From Lacrimispora sp. 210928-DFI.3.58 (GTDB lineage Bacteria > Bacillota > Clostridia > Lachnospirales > Lachnospiraceae): 19,098 nucleotides of DNA. Location: NCBI RefSeq assembly GCF_020554865.1, contig NZ_JAJCIC010000052.1:1-19098 (forward strand). The letters are read 5' to 3'. Positions within the stretch are counted from its first letter, which is position 1. Every line of letters starts with the position of its first letter. The notes under the pieces are model-generated. The model saw nothing but the letters and a program-made list of their open reading frames with translations, did not search any database and was not told the origin of the DNA. This document shows positions 1-6,927 of the stretch, one piece after another. The position numbers were made by a program, and so were the translations under genes.

Positions 1-936
<936 letters not shown>

Positions 937-983
937 GAGACAACTTCCAAGTTGAGAAAATCGGAATTGGAGGAGGATAAGTA

Positions 984-1361
984 ATGGGATTTGCACTTTA
1001 TTATGAGGCAAAAAGAAAAGAGCCTTTGACAGAACAAGAAGAAACAATTAGTAAAGAAATTTCGGAAAAGTATTGTTCTGAATATCCTTTTAAGAGAAAG
1101 GTTGAAGATTTTGGTATATATAATGATTTGAAAGACCAGAATGATATTATTTTCAGTGGTTCTACAAAACTCCCCGGAAATGGACCTAAAACACTATTTG
1201 AGGTTGCAAACTACTGGTTAAAATGTCTTACTGAAATAACTCATCTTTTGACAAACGCTACATGGAATGTAACATTTGATGATGTAGACTTAATATTTGA
1301 CTTGGATGAGGGCTGGCGTTTCCCTACAGATGAAGAATATAAAAAGCAAAAATCAAACTAA
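984..1361 (+). CDS. Hypothetical protein, AT-rich accessory gene
   Basis: A 125-residue acidic soluble protein that I do not recognise. The start ATG is well supported by an AGGAGG seven bases upstream (971-976). The C-terminal part is rich in aspartate and aromatic residues (TWNVTFDDVDLIFDLDEGW), and the tail is charged. No signal peptide or membrane segment is seen. The gene is markedly more AT-rich than the CbrC gene before it and similar to the next gene, so these two may have arrived together. Its size, acidity and setting among other small accessory genes are compatible with an immunity-type protein; that is inference only. Confidence 0.75.
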   Translation: MGFALYYEAKRKEPLTEQEETISKEISEKYCSEYPFKRKVEDFGIYNDLKDQNDIIFSGSTKLPGNGPKTLFEVANYWLKCLTEITHLLTNATWNVTFDDVDLIFDLDEGWRFPTDEEYKKQKSN

Positions 1362-1964
1362 TTCCGGTTTTTAGAATCTGAAGGAATTGGGATCTATAGG
1401 AGGATTAATAAAGTGCTTTCTCTAAACGACATAGTTTTTTTAAACAGAAAGTTTTGGACAGGTTTCTTGGCAACATCTTTTCCAACTGCTTTAGATGAAA
1501 AAACAGACATGTCATTGATTGAAATGATAGAAGAAAATGAAGCGACAGATATAAACTGGTGGAGAAATTTTACAAAATATTACGATGGGGTTTTAGAGGA
1601 AACAGATGGTTATCTTGATGAACCCGAAACGCTTAGCTGTAATCTCACAACTGCTCAAACCTTAAAAATAGAGTTTCATCCAGGAGATACAGTATATTAT
1701 ATAAATGACAGACAGATTGCCTGTACAGGAAATCATTACAATATTCAGATTTTTCCATTCAAAGATTTATTGGGCTTCTTAGAGGACAAAAGAATTTTCC
1801 TTTTGTTATTACCTTTAACAGTAATTGACAAACCAGATATGAATAATGCAACAAAAATCATATCAGATGTTTTGCAGGAAATTTTTGATAAACGTTTATG
1901 TAATCAATATGCAAATAGTATCGTATATGGCTTAGTGAAAGAATGACAGTTTCCGGTTTTTAGA
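1362..1964 (+). repeat. 14-bp direct repeat bracketing the gene at 1413
   Basis: TTCCGGTTTTTAGA occurs at 1362-1375, one base after the stop codon of the preceding gene, and again at 1951-1964, just after the stop of the bracketed gene. Both copies are identical and in the same orientation. The repeats could be the footprint of insertion of a single gene by short-homology recombination, or decayed linker sequence shared by neighbouring cassettes. Coordinates span both copies and the gene between them. Confidence 0.6.
1413..1946 (+). CDS. Hypothetical protein, AT-rich accessory gene
   Basis: A 177-residue protein starting at GTG, chosen because an AGGAGG at 1398-1403 lies at good spacing and no ATG fits better. 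It is acidic in the first half (EEDNEA-type stretches, WWRNFTKYYDG near residue 50) with a hydrophobic strand-like segment near 125 (RIFLLLLPLTVI) that is too short and isolated for a confident membrane segment. I do not recognise the family. A 14-base sequence, TTCCGGTTTTTAGA, lies just before this gene (1362-1375) and again immediately after it (1951-1964), so the gene is bracketed by a short direct repeat. Confidence 0.72.
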   Translation: MLSLNDIVFLNRKFWTGFLATSFPTALDEKTDMSLIEMIEENEATDINWWRNFTKYYDGVLEETDGYLDEPETLSCNLTTAQTLKIEFHPGDTVYYINDRQIACTGNHYNIQIFPFKDLLGFLEDKRIFLLLLPLTVIDKPDMNNATKIISDVLQEIFDKRLCNQYANSIVYGLVKE

Positions 1965-2070
1965 GATAAAGGGAGAAGTAAATTTTGAATTTATTAATAA
2001 CCGAAAGCACCTGCTGAAAAAATGTTGGAATAAGAGATTCCGGGACTGAAAAAGGGAAGGAGATGATTTT

Positions 2071-2541
2071 TTGAAACTGCTTTTTAAACAGCGTTTTTTC
2101 TCATGGTTTGACAGCTATGATATTTATGGTGAGGATGGAGAGACATTATACACCGTCGAGGGGCAGCTGGCATGGGGACATTGCCTGAAAATTTTTGATG
2201 CTTCCGGCGCGGAAATCGGCATGATTCGGGAACGGGTTTTTACGTGGCTGCCAAAGTTTGAGATCTATCAGGGAAAACAATATGTTGGATGTATCAGCAA
2301 AGAGATTTCCTTGTTAAAGCCAAAGTATAATATTGATTACAATGGCTGGCATATTGAAGGGAATTTCTTCGAATGGGATTACATGATTTTGGACAGGGCA
2401 GGGAACACCATCGCCGAAATTTCAAAGCAGCTGTTTAACTGGACAGACACCTATGTCATCGATGTACATAACCCGAAAAATGCCCTGGGTGCACTGATGT
2501 TTGTGCTTGCTATTGATGCAGAGAAATGTTCCCGCAAATAA
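2071..2541 (+). CDS. LURP-one-related (LOR/tubby-like) protein
   Basis: A 156-residue protein starting at TTG, with GGAAGGAG about ten bases upstream. It has the repeated beta-strand pattern of LURP-one-related / scramblase-like proteins (DUF567 type): FKQRFFSWFDSYDIYGEDG near the N-terminus, YTVEGQLAWG around residue 27, a KIFDASGAEIGMI strand pair, a second YNIDYNGWHIEGNFF unit around 89 and a WTDTYVIDV unit near 132. The fold is a 12-stranded barrel around a central helix in known members; the bacterial role is unknown, and proposed membrane or lipid association comes from eukaryotic relatives. The C-terminal LGALMFVLAIDA segment is the central hydrophobic helix of the fold rather than a membrane anchor. 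Confidence 0.8.
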   Translation: MKLLFKQRFFSWFDSYDIYGEDGETLYTVEGQLAWGHCLKIFDASGAEIGMIRERVFTWLPKFEIYQGKQYVGCISKEISLLKPKYNIDYNGWHIEGNFFEWDYMILDRAGNTIAEISKQLFNWTDTYVIDVHNPKNALGALMFVLAIDAEKCSRK

Positions 2542-2597
2542 GGTAATTGAAGAAAATCAAAGAGAACTTAATTTGGAAGCTGCAGGAGGTAGGCAAT

Positions 2598-2760
2598 ATG
2601 AAAAATTTTCAAAACTACGCACCAGAAAAACGAAGCAAGATTGGTATCTTTAAAATCAGTATTCGATTTGGATCATTCTGTTGGTGTTCTTAAAGATATG
2701 CCATGTGGTTACTATGCGGAAAGAAAATCAAAAAATGATAATTGGATTGTAAAAAAGCAA
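2598..2760 (+). pseudogene. Frameshifted remnant of a small accessory gene
   Basis: An ideal ribosome binding site (AGGAGGT at 2584-2590) precedes ATG 2598, but the frame stops after 31 codons at TAA 2691-2693. The +1 frame continues with sensible protein-like sequence, ending in GVLKDMPCGYYAERKSKNDN and a short tail at TAA 2758-2760. A single frameshift between about 2640 and 2690 would join a start with this C-terminal part, giving a product of about 53 residues, which is short and may also carry a deletion. The family is not certain. The stretch 2542-2597 and the bases 2761-2855 hold no other gene that I can support. Confidence 0.5.
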
Positions 2761-2855
2761 TAAGTCACATTGATAGATGAATTTCTGGACGGGCGTGGAG
2801 AGATTATGCTGCATATAAGGCATTACACAAATCGGAAGTCGAGGAGAAAAATACA

Positions 2856-3332
2856 ATGGATATTTCTTTCAAAGTTGAAGATACAAAGTTCAATTACAGA
2901 GTTTGTGCTATGATAATATCAGATGGTAAAATCCTGGCTATGCACGATGAACGTTCACCATACTTCTATTTGCCGGGTGGGCGAGTTGAAATGGGCGAAA
3001 CGGCTGAGCACGCTGTTGTGAGAGAAATTGAGGAAGAATTGGAAATTACGCCTCGAATTGTTCGTCCGCTCTGGCTCAATCAGGCATTTTTTAAGGAAGA
3101 TGTAGATGGTCTAAAATATCACGAGTTGTGTATTTATTTTCTAATGGACATCTCACATACCGACTTACTCTCTAAGGGCAGGAAGTTTGCATTACAAGAG
3201 GGACATCATCGACATGATTTCGAGTGGTTGTCATTTGAACATTTGAAAGATGAATACTTCTATCCTATATTCTTAAAAGAGGCGATTTTCAATTTACCGT
3301 CGGTATTCACGATTCGTACAGAATTGGAATAG
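2856..3332 (+). CDS. Nudix hydrolase
   Basis: A 158-residue protein with a nearly complete Nudix box. Gly42, Glu48, Arg56, Glu57, Glu60 and Glu61 fit the GX5EX7REUXEEXGU pattern; the late glycine is replaced by Glu63. The acidic residues bind the divalent metal used to hydrolyse a nucleoside diphosphate linked to another moiety. Which substrate is used cannot be read from the sequence. The region around YHELCIYFLMDIS forms the second strand layer typical of the fold. The start ATG has GAGGAGA eight bases upstream, inside a leader (2831-2847) that resembles the leader of the gene at 73. It sits as a single-gene module among unrelated accessory genes. Confidence 0.92.
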   Translation: MDISFKVEDTKFNYRVCAMIISDGKILAMHDERSPYFYLPGGRVEMGETAEHAVVREIEEELEITPRIVRPLWLNQAFFKEDVDGLKYHELCIYFLMDISHTDLLSKGRKFALQEGHHRHDFEWLSFEHLKDEYFYPIFLKEAIFNLPSVFTIRTELE

Positions 3333-3364
3333 ACAGCTAAATTTCTGTTTAATGAGGTTTGTGT

Positions 3365-3919
3365 ATGGGAAAACAAATCAATTACTATATGAGGTACAAT
3401 GACTTTCAAAAAATTACCCGGCAAGCAGTTGATAGTGGCTGCGAGATACTAAAAAAGGAGAAAGATAAACTTATCCGCAGTAATGGTATGGATATTGTTA
3501 CATCAGATGTTAATAGATATTATTTCTATTTGCCCGAAGCTGGTCCTTTAACCGTTACTAAACGAAATGGCGCAGAATGTGTTGGAGGGTATAATTCATC
3601 CGGAAATGCTATCATTGAAGCCGGGTTTTCGATTGTTAACCATACGGAGAAGAAAATATCAAGAGCAAGACTCTTTTCAATAACAGGATACTATGATGAA
3701 TACGGTAATTGGGTTGATAGACCGGAATGTGTCAGGAAGGTTTATGAAAAATTGGCAAGAACTGTTAAAAGGCTTGCCCCGTATACAGAAATTACAGATA
3801 TTATCATTAGTATACATGATGATGATTACAATAAACCAAAGGAATGGCAGCATAAGGAATACATTTCAGCTGAATTATTTTCATTGAAAACGAAAAACGG
3901 TTATAAACTCGGTATGTAG
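3365..3919 (+). CDS. Hypothetical protein
   Basis: A 184-residue soluble protein. ATG 3365 is preferred over an in-frame TTG at 3359 because TGAGGT (3353-3358) is then at normal spacing. The sequence begins MGKQINYYMRYNDFQKITRQ, followed by a lysine-rich helix, a beta-rich middle with GPLTVTKRNGAECVGGYNSS, and a C-terminal half with a SIHDDDYNKPKEWQHKEYIS segment. No signal peptide or membrane segment is present. I do not recognise a named domain. It resembles the general type of small accessory proteins found in Firmicute immunity-type islands, but I cannot assign a function. Confidence 0.75.
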   Translation: MGKQINYYMRYNDFQKITRQAVDSGCEILKKEKDKLIRSNGMDIVTSDVNRYYFYLPEAGPLTVTKRNGAECVGGYNSSGNAIIEAGFSIVNHTEKKISRARLFSITGYYDEYGNWVDRPECVRKVYEKLARTVKRLAPYTEITDIIISIHDDDYNKPKEWQHKEYISAELFSLKTKNGYKLGM

Positions 3920-3988
3920 AAGTGTATCAAATTCAGTTTGTTGTGTTGGTGATAAGAGTAGTCTTACAGAAATAATAAGAGGTGCCAG

Positions 3989-4447
3989 ATGCAGATCTTT
4001 GTTGATGCAGATGCCTGCCCTGTTGTGGACATTATTGAAAGAATAGCGAAGAAATATGGGATACCAGTGATTTTGCTTTGCGATACAAATCACATTTTGA
4101 ACTCGGAATACAGCGAAGTAAAAATCATTGGAGCTGGGGCGGATGCGGTTGACTATGCGCTGATCAGTTTATGTCGTAAAGAGGATATTGTCATCTCCCA
4201 GGACTATGGGGTGGCGGCCATGGCTTTGGGAAAAGGCGCATATGCAATTCACCAGTCCGGAAAATGGTATACGGATGAAAATATCGATCAGATGCTGATG
4301 GAGCGCCATCTGGCTAAGAAGGCCAGGAGGGCATCGGGAAAGAACCATTTAAAGGGGCCGAAAAAACGAACCACAGAGGATGATGAACGGTTTGCAGAGT
4401 CCTTCGAAAAGCTGATAGGAAAGGCATTGGAGAAGAATGAAAAATAA
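3989..4447 (+). CDS. YaiI/YqxD family protein (UPF0178, DUF188)
   Basis: A 152-residue protein starting MQIFVDADACPVVD, the signature opening of the YaiI/YqxD family, with Asp6 and Asp8 at the first strand. Further family features are the IGAGADAVDYALISLC segment near residue 46, DIVISQDYGVAAMALGKGA near 66 with its conserved QDYG, and the basic region KNHLKGPKKRTTEDDERFAESFEKL near the end. The fold is PIN-like by family knowledge; the cellular role is not established. The start ATG follows AGAGGTG at good spacing. Full length for the family, so it appears intact. Ten bases separate its stop from an alternative TTG of the next gene, and the two may be cotranscribed. Confidence 0.93.
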   Translation: MQIFVDADACPVVDIIERIAKKYGIPVILLCDTNHILNSEYSEVKIIGAGADAVDYALISLCRKEDIVISQDYGVAAMALGKGAYAIHQSGKWYTDENIDQMLMERHLAKKARRASGKNHLKGPKKRTTEDDERFAESFEKLIGKALEKNEK

Positions 4448-4474
4448 AAGCAGCCATTGCAGTATGGGGTAAAT

Positions 4475-4726
4475 ATGAAAATATTAAAAGAAAAAACATG
4501 GCAGCATGAGATAACGGGAGTTGATGGGAATACGATCCTGTTTGGCGTCAATATATTTGATTATGAATGGAAGAATACAGGGGAACGTATTGCTGTTGAA
4601 GATCCCTTGTATGGCCAAACGTATCGATTTCCTGTTTATAAAGTGCTAATTGAGGAACAGGAGTATCAATTTGCGGCTGGTGAGTTTAGCAATTCTGTTT
4701 TTGGTTTTTATGTTCAAAAATATTAG
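4475..4726 (+). CDS. Small hypothetical protein (83 aa), module copy A
   Basis: An 83-residue protein starting at ATG 4475, with GGGGT just upstream; an in-frame TTG at 4457 is less likely. The sequence has alternating polar and aromatic residues (LFGVNIFDYEWKNTGERIAV, then QTYRFPVYKVLIEEQEYQFA, ending FGFYVQKY), suggesting an all-beta fold. Family unknown. A close but 5'-truncated copy lies at about 17093-17321, so this gene belongs to the duplicated module. It is followed at 28 bases by the EF-Tu-like gene, with which it probably shares a transcript. Confidence 0.72.
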   Translation: MKILKEKTWQHEITGVDGNTILFGVNIFDYEWKNTGERIAVEDPLYGQTYRFPVYKVLIEEQEYQFAAGEFSNSVFGFYVQKY

Positions 4727-4754
4727 GCAGGCGAAAAGGAGCTGATCTATAAAA

Positions 4755-5045
4755 GTGAAGCCGGATATTAAAGCAAAAATTACAATCATAAGGCAAACTC
4801 CGGTTGGCAGCGGATATCGGCCGGCGCATCTGATAGAAACGTATTTGACAACAGGCGTGCATGCATATATTGGAGTTGATCGAGTGGAATGTGGTGAAAC
4901 GACAGAAGGATTTATTACGTTTATTTCACCGGAATACTATCCACATACCCTTGAACCAGGAATGGAAATCCAGTTCCAGGAGGGAAAGCGTATTACCGGA
5001 TATGCGGTTGTTATGGAGATTTATAATGAGCTTTTGAGGAAATGA
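4755..5045 (+). CDS. Orphan EF-Tu domain-III-like protein
   Basis: A 96-residue protein that resembles only the C-terminal beta-barrel (domain III) of elongation factor Tu: a GYRPAHLIETYLTTGVHAYI opening in place of the RPQFYFRTTDVTG strand, then ECGETTEGFITFISPEYYPH corresponding to the PGDNVEMTVELIHP region, and QFQEGKRITGYAVVMEI matching the IREGGRTVGAGVV strand. No GTPase domain is present, so it cannot act as a translation GTPase. Short proteins of this type are widespread in Firmicutes and often labelled as EF-Tu; a role as immunity protein or decoy is possible but unproven. Start is GTG 4755, with AAGGAG somewhat far upstream. Its stop codon overlaps the next start (ATGA at 5042-5045), so the two genes are translationally coupled. 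Confidence 0.72.
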   Translation: MKPDIKAKITIIRQTPVGSGYRPAHLIETYLTTGVHAYIGVDRVECGETTEGFITFISPEYYPHTLEPGMEIQFQEGKRITGYAVVMEIYNELLRK

Positions 5046-5497
5046 ACATGTACTCTTTTGAAAAATTATATTTACAGCTGGAACAGACAGAAGACAAAAA
5101 ATTCTATGAAGCAGAAGCGGAGTTTTTCATGAAATTTTATGAGATACCTGCTTCCAGCCGCCCTGACTGTGTTATTGCCTTTATGACAATATCAAATTGG
5201 ATGGGGATATCCATGAGGGATGGCGTCTGGACCTTTTATGAAGGCACCGGCAGAAGAGAACTGCAGGTAACGCTGCGGTATTTAGAGCAGACAGGCTGGA
5301 ATGAGTGCAGAGAGATGTTTGAATATGGAATCCACGATTACCAAAACCCTGTCTATGCAAAAAATTGTGATTATCCGGCAGAATGGCTGTCAGAATCGGA
5401 AAGGATCGACGATTGGATTTTTAGTCATGAGGCTCAGATTTATGAATGGGAAAGGAATCTGCTGGTAAATCATAGAGAGGAAATCTGCCGTTTGTAG
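5042..5497 (+). CDS. DUF4375-like (DMP19-like) hypothetical protein
   Basis: A 151-residue acidic soluble protein. The central part, NWMGISMRDGVWTFYEGTGR followed by a helix LQVTLRYLEQTGWNECREMFEYGI, resembles DUF4375/DMP19-type small accessory proteins, in which aromatic and acidic residues surround a helical core; this match is tentative. It starts at ATG 5042, overlapping the stop of the EF-Tu-like gene by four bases; ATG 5048 is an alternative with GAGG better placed. The first codons (MNMYS) are the same as those of the 58-residue gene at 17342, so the 5' end belongs to duplicated sequence. Confidence 0.65.
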   Translation: MNMYSFEKLYLQLEQTEDKKFYEAEAEFFMKFYEIPASSRPDCVIAFMTISNWMGISMRDGVWTFYEGTGRRELQVTLRYLEQTGWNECREMFEYGIHDYQNPVYAKNCDYPAEWLSESERIDDWIFSHEAQIYEWERNLLVNHREEICRL

Positions 5498-5528
5498 AAT
5501 ATGAGAGGTTTACATCCGGAGGCCGGCT

Positions 5529-5654
5529 ATGCAGCGATTGGAGCAATATTGTTTTAAGATATGCAGTATCAATGGACTCATGATCTATATTATCTCCCCG
5601 GATTCAGAAAAATGCCATGCAAAAACTGTGGAAAGATGCTGCAGAATCACCTGA
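5529..5654 (+). pseudogene. Fused remnant: 58-aa gene 5' part joined to zinc-ribbon 3' part (copy A)
   Basis: From ATG 5529 the sequence encodes MQRLEQYCFKICSINGLMIY and a few more residues, clearly related to the start of the gene at 17342. At 5597 it switches abruptly to a sequence nearly identical to 9598 onward, the 3' end of the zinc-ribbon gene, but read in a different frame, so the open frame ends at TGA 5652-5654. The two Cys-x-x-Cys codon pairs are therefore not translated as such. A GGAGG at 5518-5522 could drive translation of a 41-residue chimera. This is best seen as a deletion junction between two adjacent genes of the ancestral module. Confidence 0.62.
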
Positions 5655-5687
5655 TGCGGATGGGATGCCATTAACCGGGAGGTCTCA

Positions 5688-5837
5688 GTGAACTCCGATT
5701 ATATTCCATGTATTCATATTGCGTCAGAGGATAAGACTCTGCAGTTGACGTTCGGTTTTGACAGGGAAATAGGAGTCGGAATACAGTATGTAAAGAAACT
5801 TCTGGCAAGGTATTTGGAGGAGAAAGAACGAGAATGA
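5688..5837 (+). CDS. Shortened 49-aa version of the 72-aa module protein (copy A)
   Basis: From GTG 5688 an in-frame 49-residue product is encoded that starts VNSDYIPCIHIASEDKTLQL and ends LEEKERE. It equals the C-terminal two thirds of the 72-residue protein at 9713, from which an internal segment after GGAGGTCTCAGTGA has been removed without breaking the frame. The GGAGG at 5679-5683 is retained. The TGA stop overlaps the ATG of the DUF503 gene (ATGA at 5834-5837), which probably reflects the original operon arrangement. It may be translated mainly to couple into the next gene; function unknown. Confidence 0.5.
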   Translation: MNSDYIPCIHIASEDKTLQLTFGFDREIGVGIQYVKKLLARYLEEKERE

Positions 5838-6115
5838 AAATAGCGGTCTTAAAAATAAAATTATATGCTCCATGGGTTCATTCCCTGAAAGAGAAGAGGA
5901 TGGTGTTAAAGAGTCTTTTGGCGAAGATACGAAATAAATTCCAGGTGTCGGCGGCAGAGGTGGAAAGTCAGGATATCCACCAGTCTATCGTGATCGGCGT
6001 GGCAGCCATCGTGCCTCACAGTGCCCAGGCGGATAGTTTGATGGATGAAATTGTAGGTTTTGTGGAGCAGAATACAGAGGCGGAGATTGTGACAGAGGAA
6101 CGGGAGATAAGATAA
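5834..6115 (+). CDS. DUF503 (YlxP-like) protein, complete copy
   Basis: A 93-residue protein with the complete DUF503 pattern: an initial strand MKIAVLKIKLYAPWVHSLKE, the SLKEKRMVLKSLLAKIRNKF helix, then FQVSAAEVESQDIHQSIVIG and a C-terminal helix ending in EAEIVTEEREIR. In most Firmicutes the family gene lies beside infB and rbfA in the nusA operon; none of those genes is here, so this is an extra, displaced copy. A nearly identical 5'-truncated copy is at 9943-10158. The start overlaps the preceding TGA by ATGA. The sequence shows no sign of decay. Confidence 0.88.
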   Translation: MKIAVLKIKLYAPWVHSLKEKRMVLKSLLAKIRNKFQVSAAEVESQDIHQSIVIGVAAIVPHSAQADSLMDEIVGFVEQNTEAEIVTEEREIR

Positions 6116-6136
6116 GCGTGAATTTTTACTGTAAAA

Positions 6137-6649
6137 TTAATCAACCATAACGGAATCCAAAAAATCCTTCAGTTGTTTTCTGGATATCATAACATCCTCA
6201 TGTGAGGTCAAAAGTCTATTGCCGCTTTGGTAGCATGGCACTGCTTCAAAGCCTAAAGTATCCCACACTAATTGATTATTGTTCAATATGGATTGTCTAT
6301 ATACGCCATCTGTAATTGCCATAAGAGTTGTATTACGGTCAGCGCCGCAGGCGGCCGCGATATGAGCCAGAACGGAAGGGCTGTCAATCCGGCGGTGATC
6401 TATGAAATGGGCAATAAATATTTCTTTATGAAATTGAATCAAATTTCCGCCCTGTTCTTCTATAGAATACATGGCCTGACCCGCCAGATCACTGTGGATA
6501 AACGCTTGCTCTGGTCTTGGATGCGCTTCACAGGGAATCCATTCTACAGATAACCCGGGATAATCTGCAAGAAGTTCCAGCAAATTCATTATGCCGCGAT
6601 AACAGTAAGGACAGATATAATCAAAATAAACCTTCAAAATTTTCTGCAT
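6137..6649 (-). CDS. DsbA-family / FrnE-like thioredoxin-fold oxidoreductase
   Basis: A 170-residue minus-strand protein with an N-terminal CPYC redox motif at residues 13-16 following the first strand (KVYFDYICPYC). A long helical insertion occupies residues 50-130, containing the HSDLAGQAMYSIEEQGGNLI and FHKEIFIAHF helices, and a likely cis-proline loop AVP lies near 136-138. This is the arrangement of the DsbA / 2-hydroxychromene-2-carboxylate isomerase (FrnE) class. No signal peptide is present, so it acts in the cytoplasm, probably as a thiol-disulfide oxidoreductase or isomerase; the substrate is unknown. An AGAGG sits seven bases before the start on the minus strand. It is divergent from the fluoride-regulated antiporter and convergent with the DUF503 gene; a functional link to either is not evident. 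Confidence 0.88.
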   Translation of the reverse strand: MQKILKVYFDYICPYCYRGIMNLLELLADYPGLSVEWIPCEAHPRPEQAFIHSDLAGQAMYSIEEQGGNLIQFHKEIFIAHFIDHRRIDSPSVLAHIAAACGADRNTTLMAITDGVYRQSILNNNQLVWDTLGFEAVPCYQSGNRLLTSHEDVMISRKQLKDFLDSVMVD

Positions 6650-6770
6650 TTCGTACCTCTTTTCAAACTTTCAGATGTCATATTCATGTGATTGATTATT
6701 TATTCCATCGTATCAATTTTACTACAGAATCTATAAGAAAAAAAGCTTTTTCAAGGAATCGGAAATTTTG

Positions 6771-6798
6771 TTGAATTCCACCCTGATTTATGGTATAG
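6771..6798 (+). promoter_or_regulatory. Promoter for the fluoride riboswitch transcript
   Basis: TTGAAT at 6771-6776 and TATAGT at 6793-6798 form a sigma-A-type -35/-10 pair with a 16-base spacer. Transcription would start near 6805, just upstream of the riboswitch aptamer. Position and match make this a good candidate. Confidence 0.65.
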
Positions 6799-6808
6799 TG
6801 TATTGCGT

Positions 6809-6870
6809 TGGGAATGAGGTTCTCCCATGGGTATGAATCCCCAAAACGCATTTAATGCTGATGACTTCTG
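6809..6870 (+). ncRNA. Fluoride riboswitch (crcB motif)
   Basis: The sequence contains the conserved parts of the crcB/fluoride aptamer in order: GGGAATGAGGTTCTCCC (6810-6826), an extra small hairpin, AAAACGCA (6843-6850), then a short loop and TGCTGATGACTTCTGC (6856-6871). GAGGT (6816-6820) pairs with ACTTC (6864-6868) to form the long-range stem, and CGCA pairs with TGCG-type bases across a small loop. In the known class, fluoride binding with magnesium stabilises this structure and turns expression on. Directly after it is an intrinsic terminator that uses the same ACTTC bases, so the two structures are mutually exclusive, giving a transcriptional ON switch. The gene controlled is the antiporter at 6928. 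A short insertion (ATGGGTATGAATCCC) between the two conserved blocks is a permitted variable hairpin. Confidence 0.88.
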
Positions 6871-6903
6871 CGAAATTTTTACGCAGAAATTGTCAGCTTT
6901 TTT
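6857..6903 (+). terminator. Riboswitch-controlled intrinsic terminator
   Basis: TTCTGCG (6866-6872) pairs with CGCAGAA (6882-6888), and GCTGA (6857-6861) pairs with TCAGC (6893-6897), with mostly pairable bases between them. Six T residues follow at 6898-6903. The 5' arm overlaps the ACTTC needed for the fluoride aptamer stem, so terminator and ligand-bound aptamer exclude each other. Confidence 0.85.
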
Positions 6904-6927
6904 ATTTCTGCGACTTAGGAGGGTTGT

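Noticed and set aside
1984..2016. Short frame TTG 1984 to TGA with AGGGAGAAG before it
   Set aside because: Only about ten codons; probably leftover sequence between genes, no recognisable product.
6120..6142. AT-rich palindrome (AATTTTTAC/GTAAAATT) between convergent genes, possible bidirectional terminator
   Set aside because: No GC in the stem, almost no loop and no clear T run on either strand; too weak to call.
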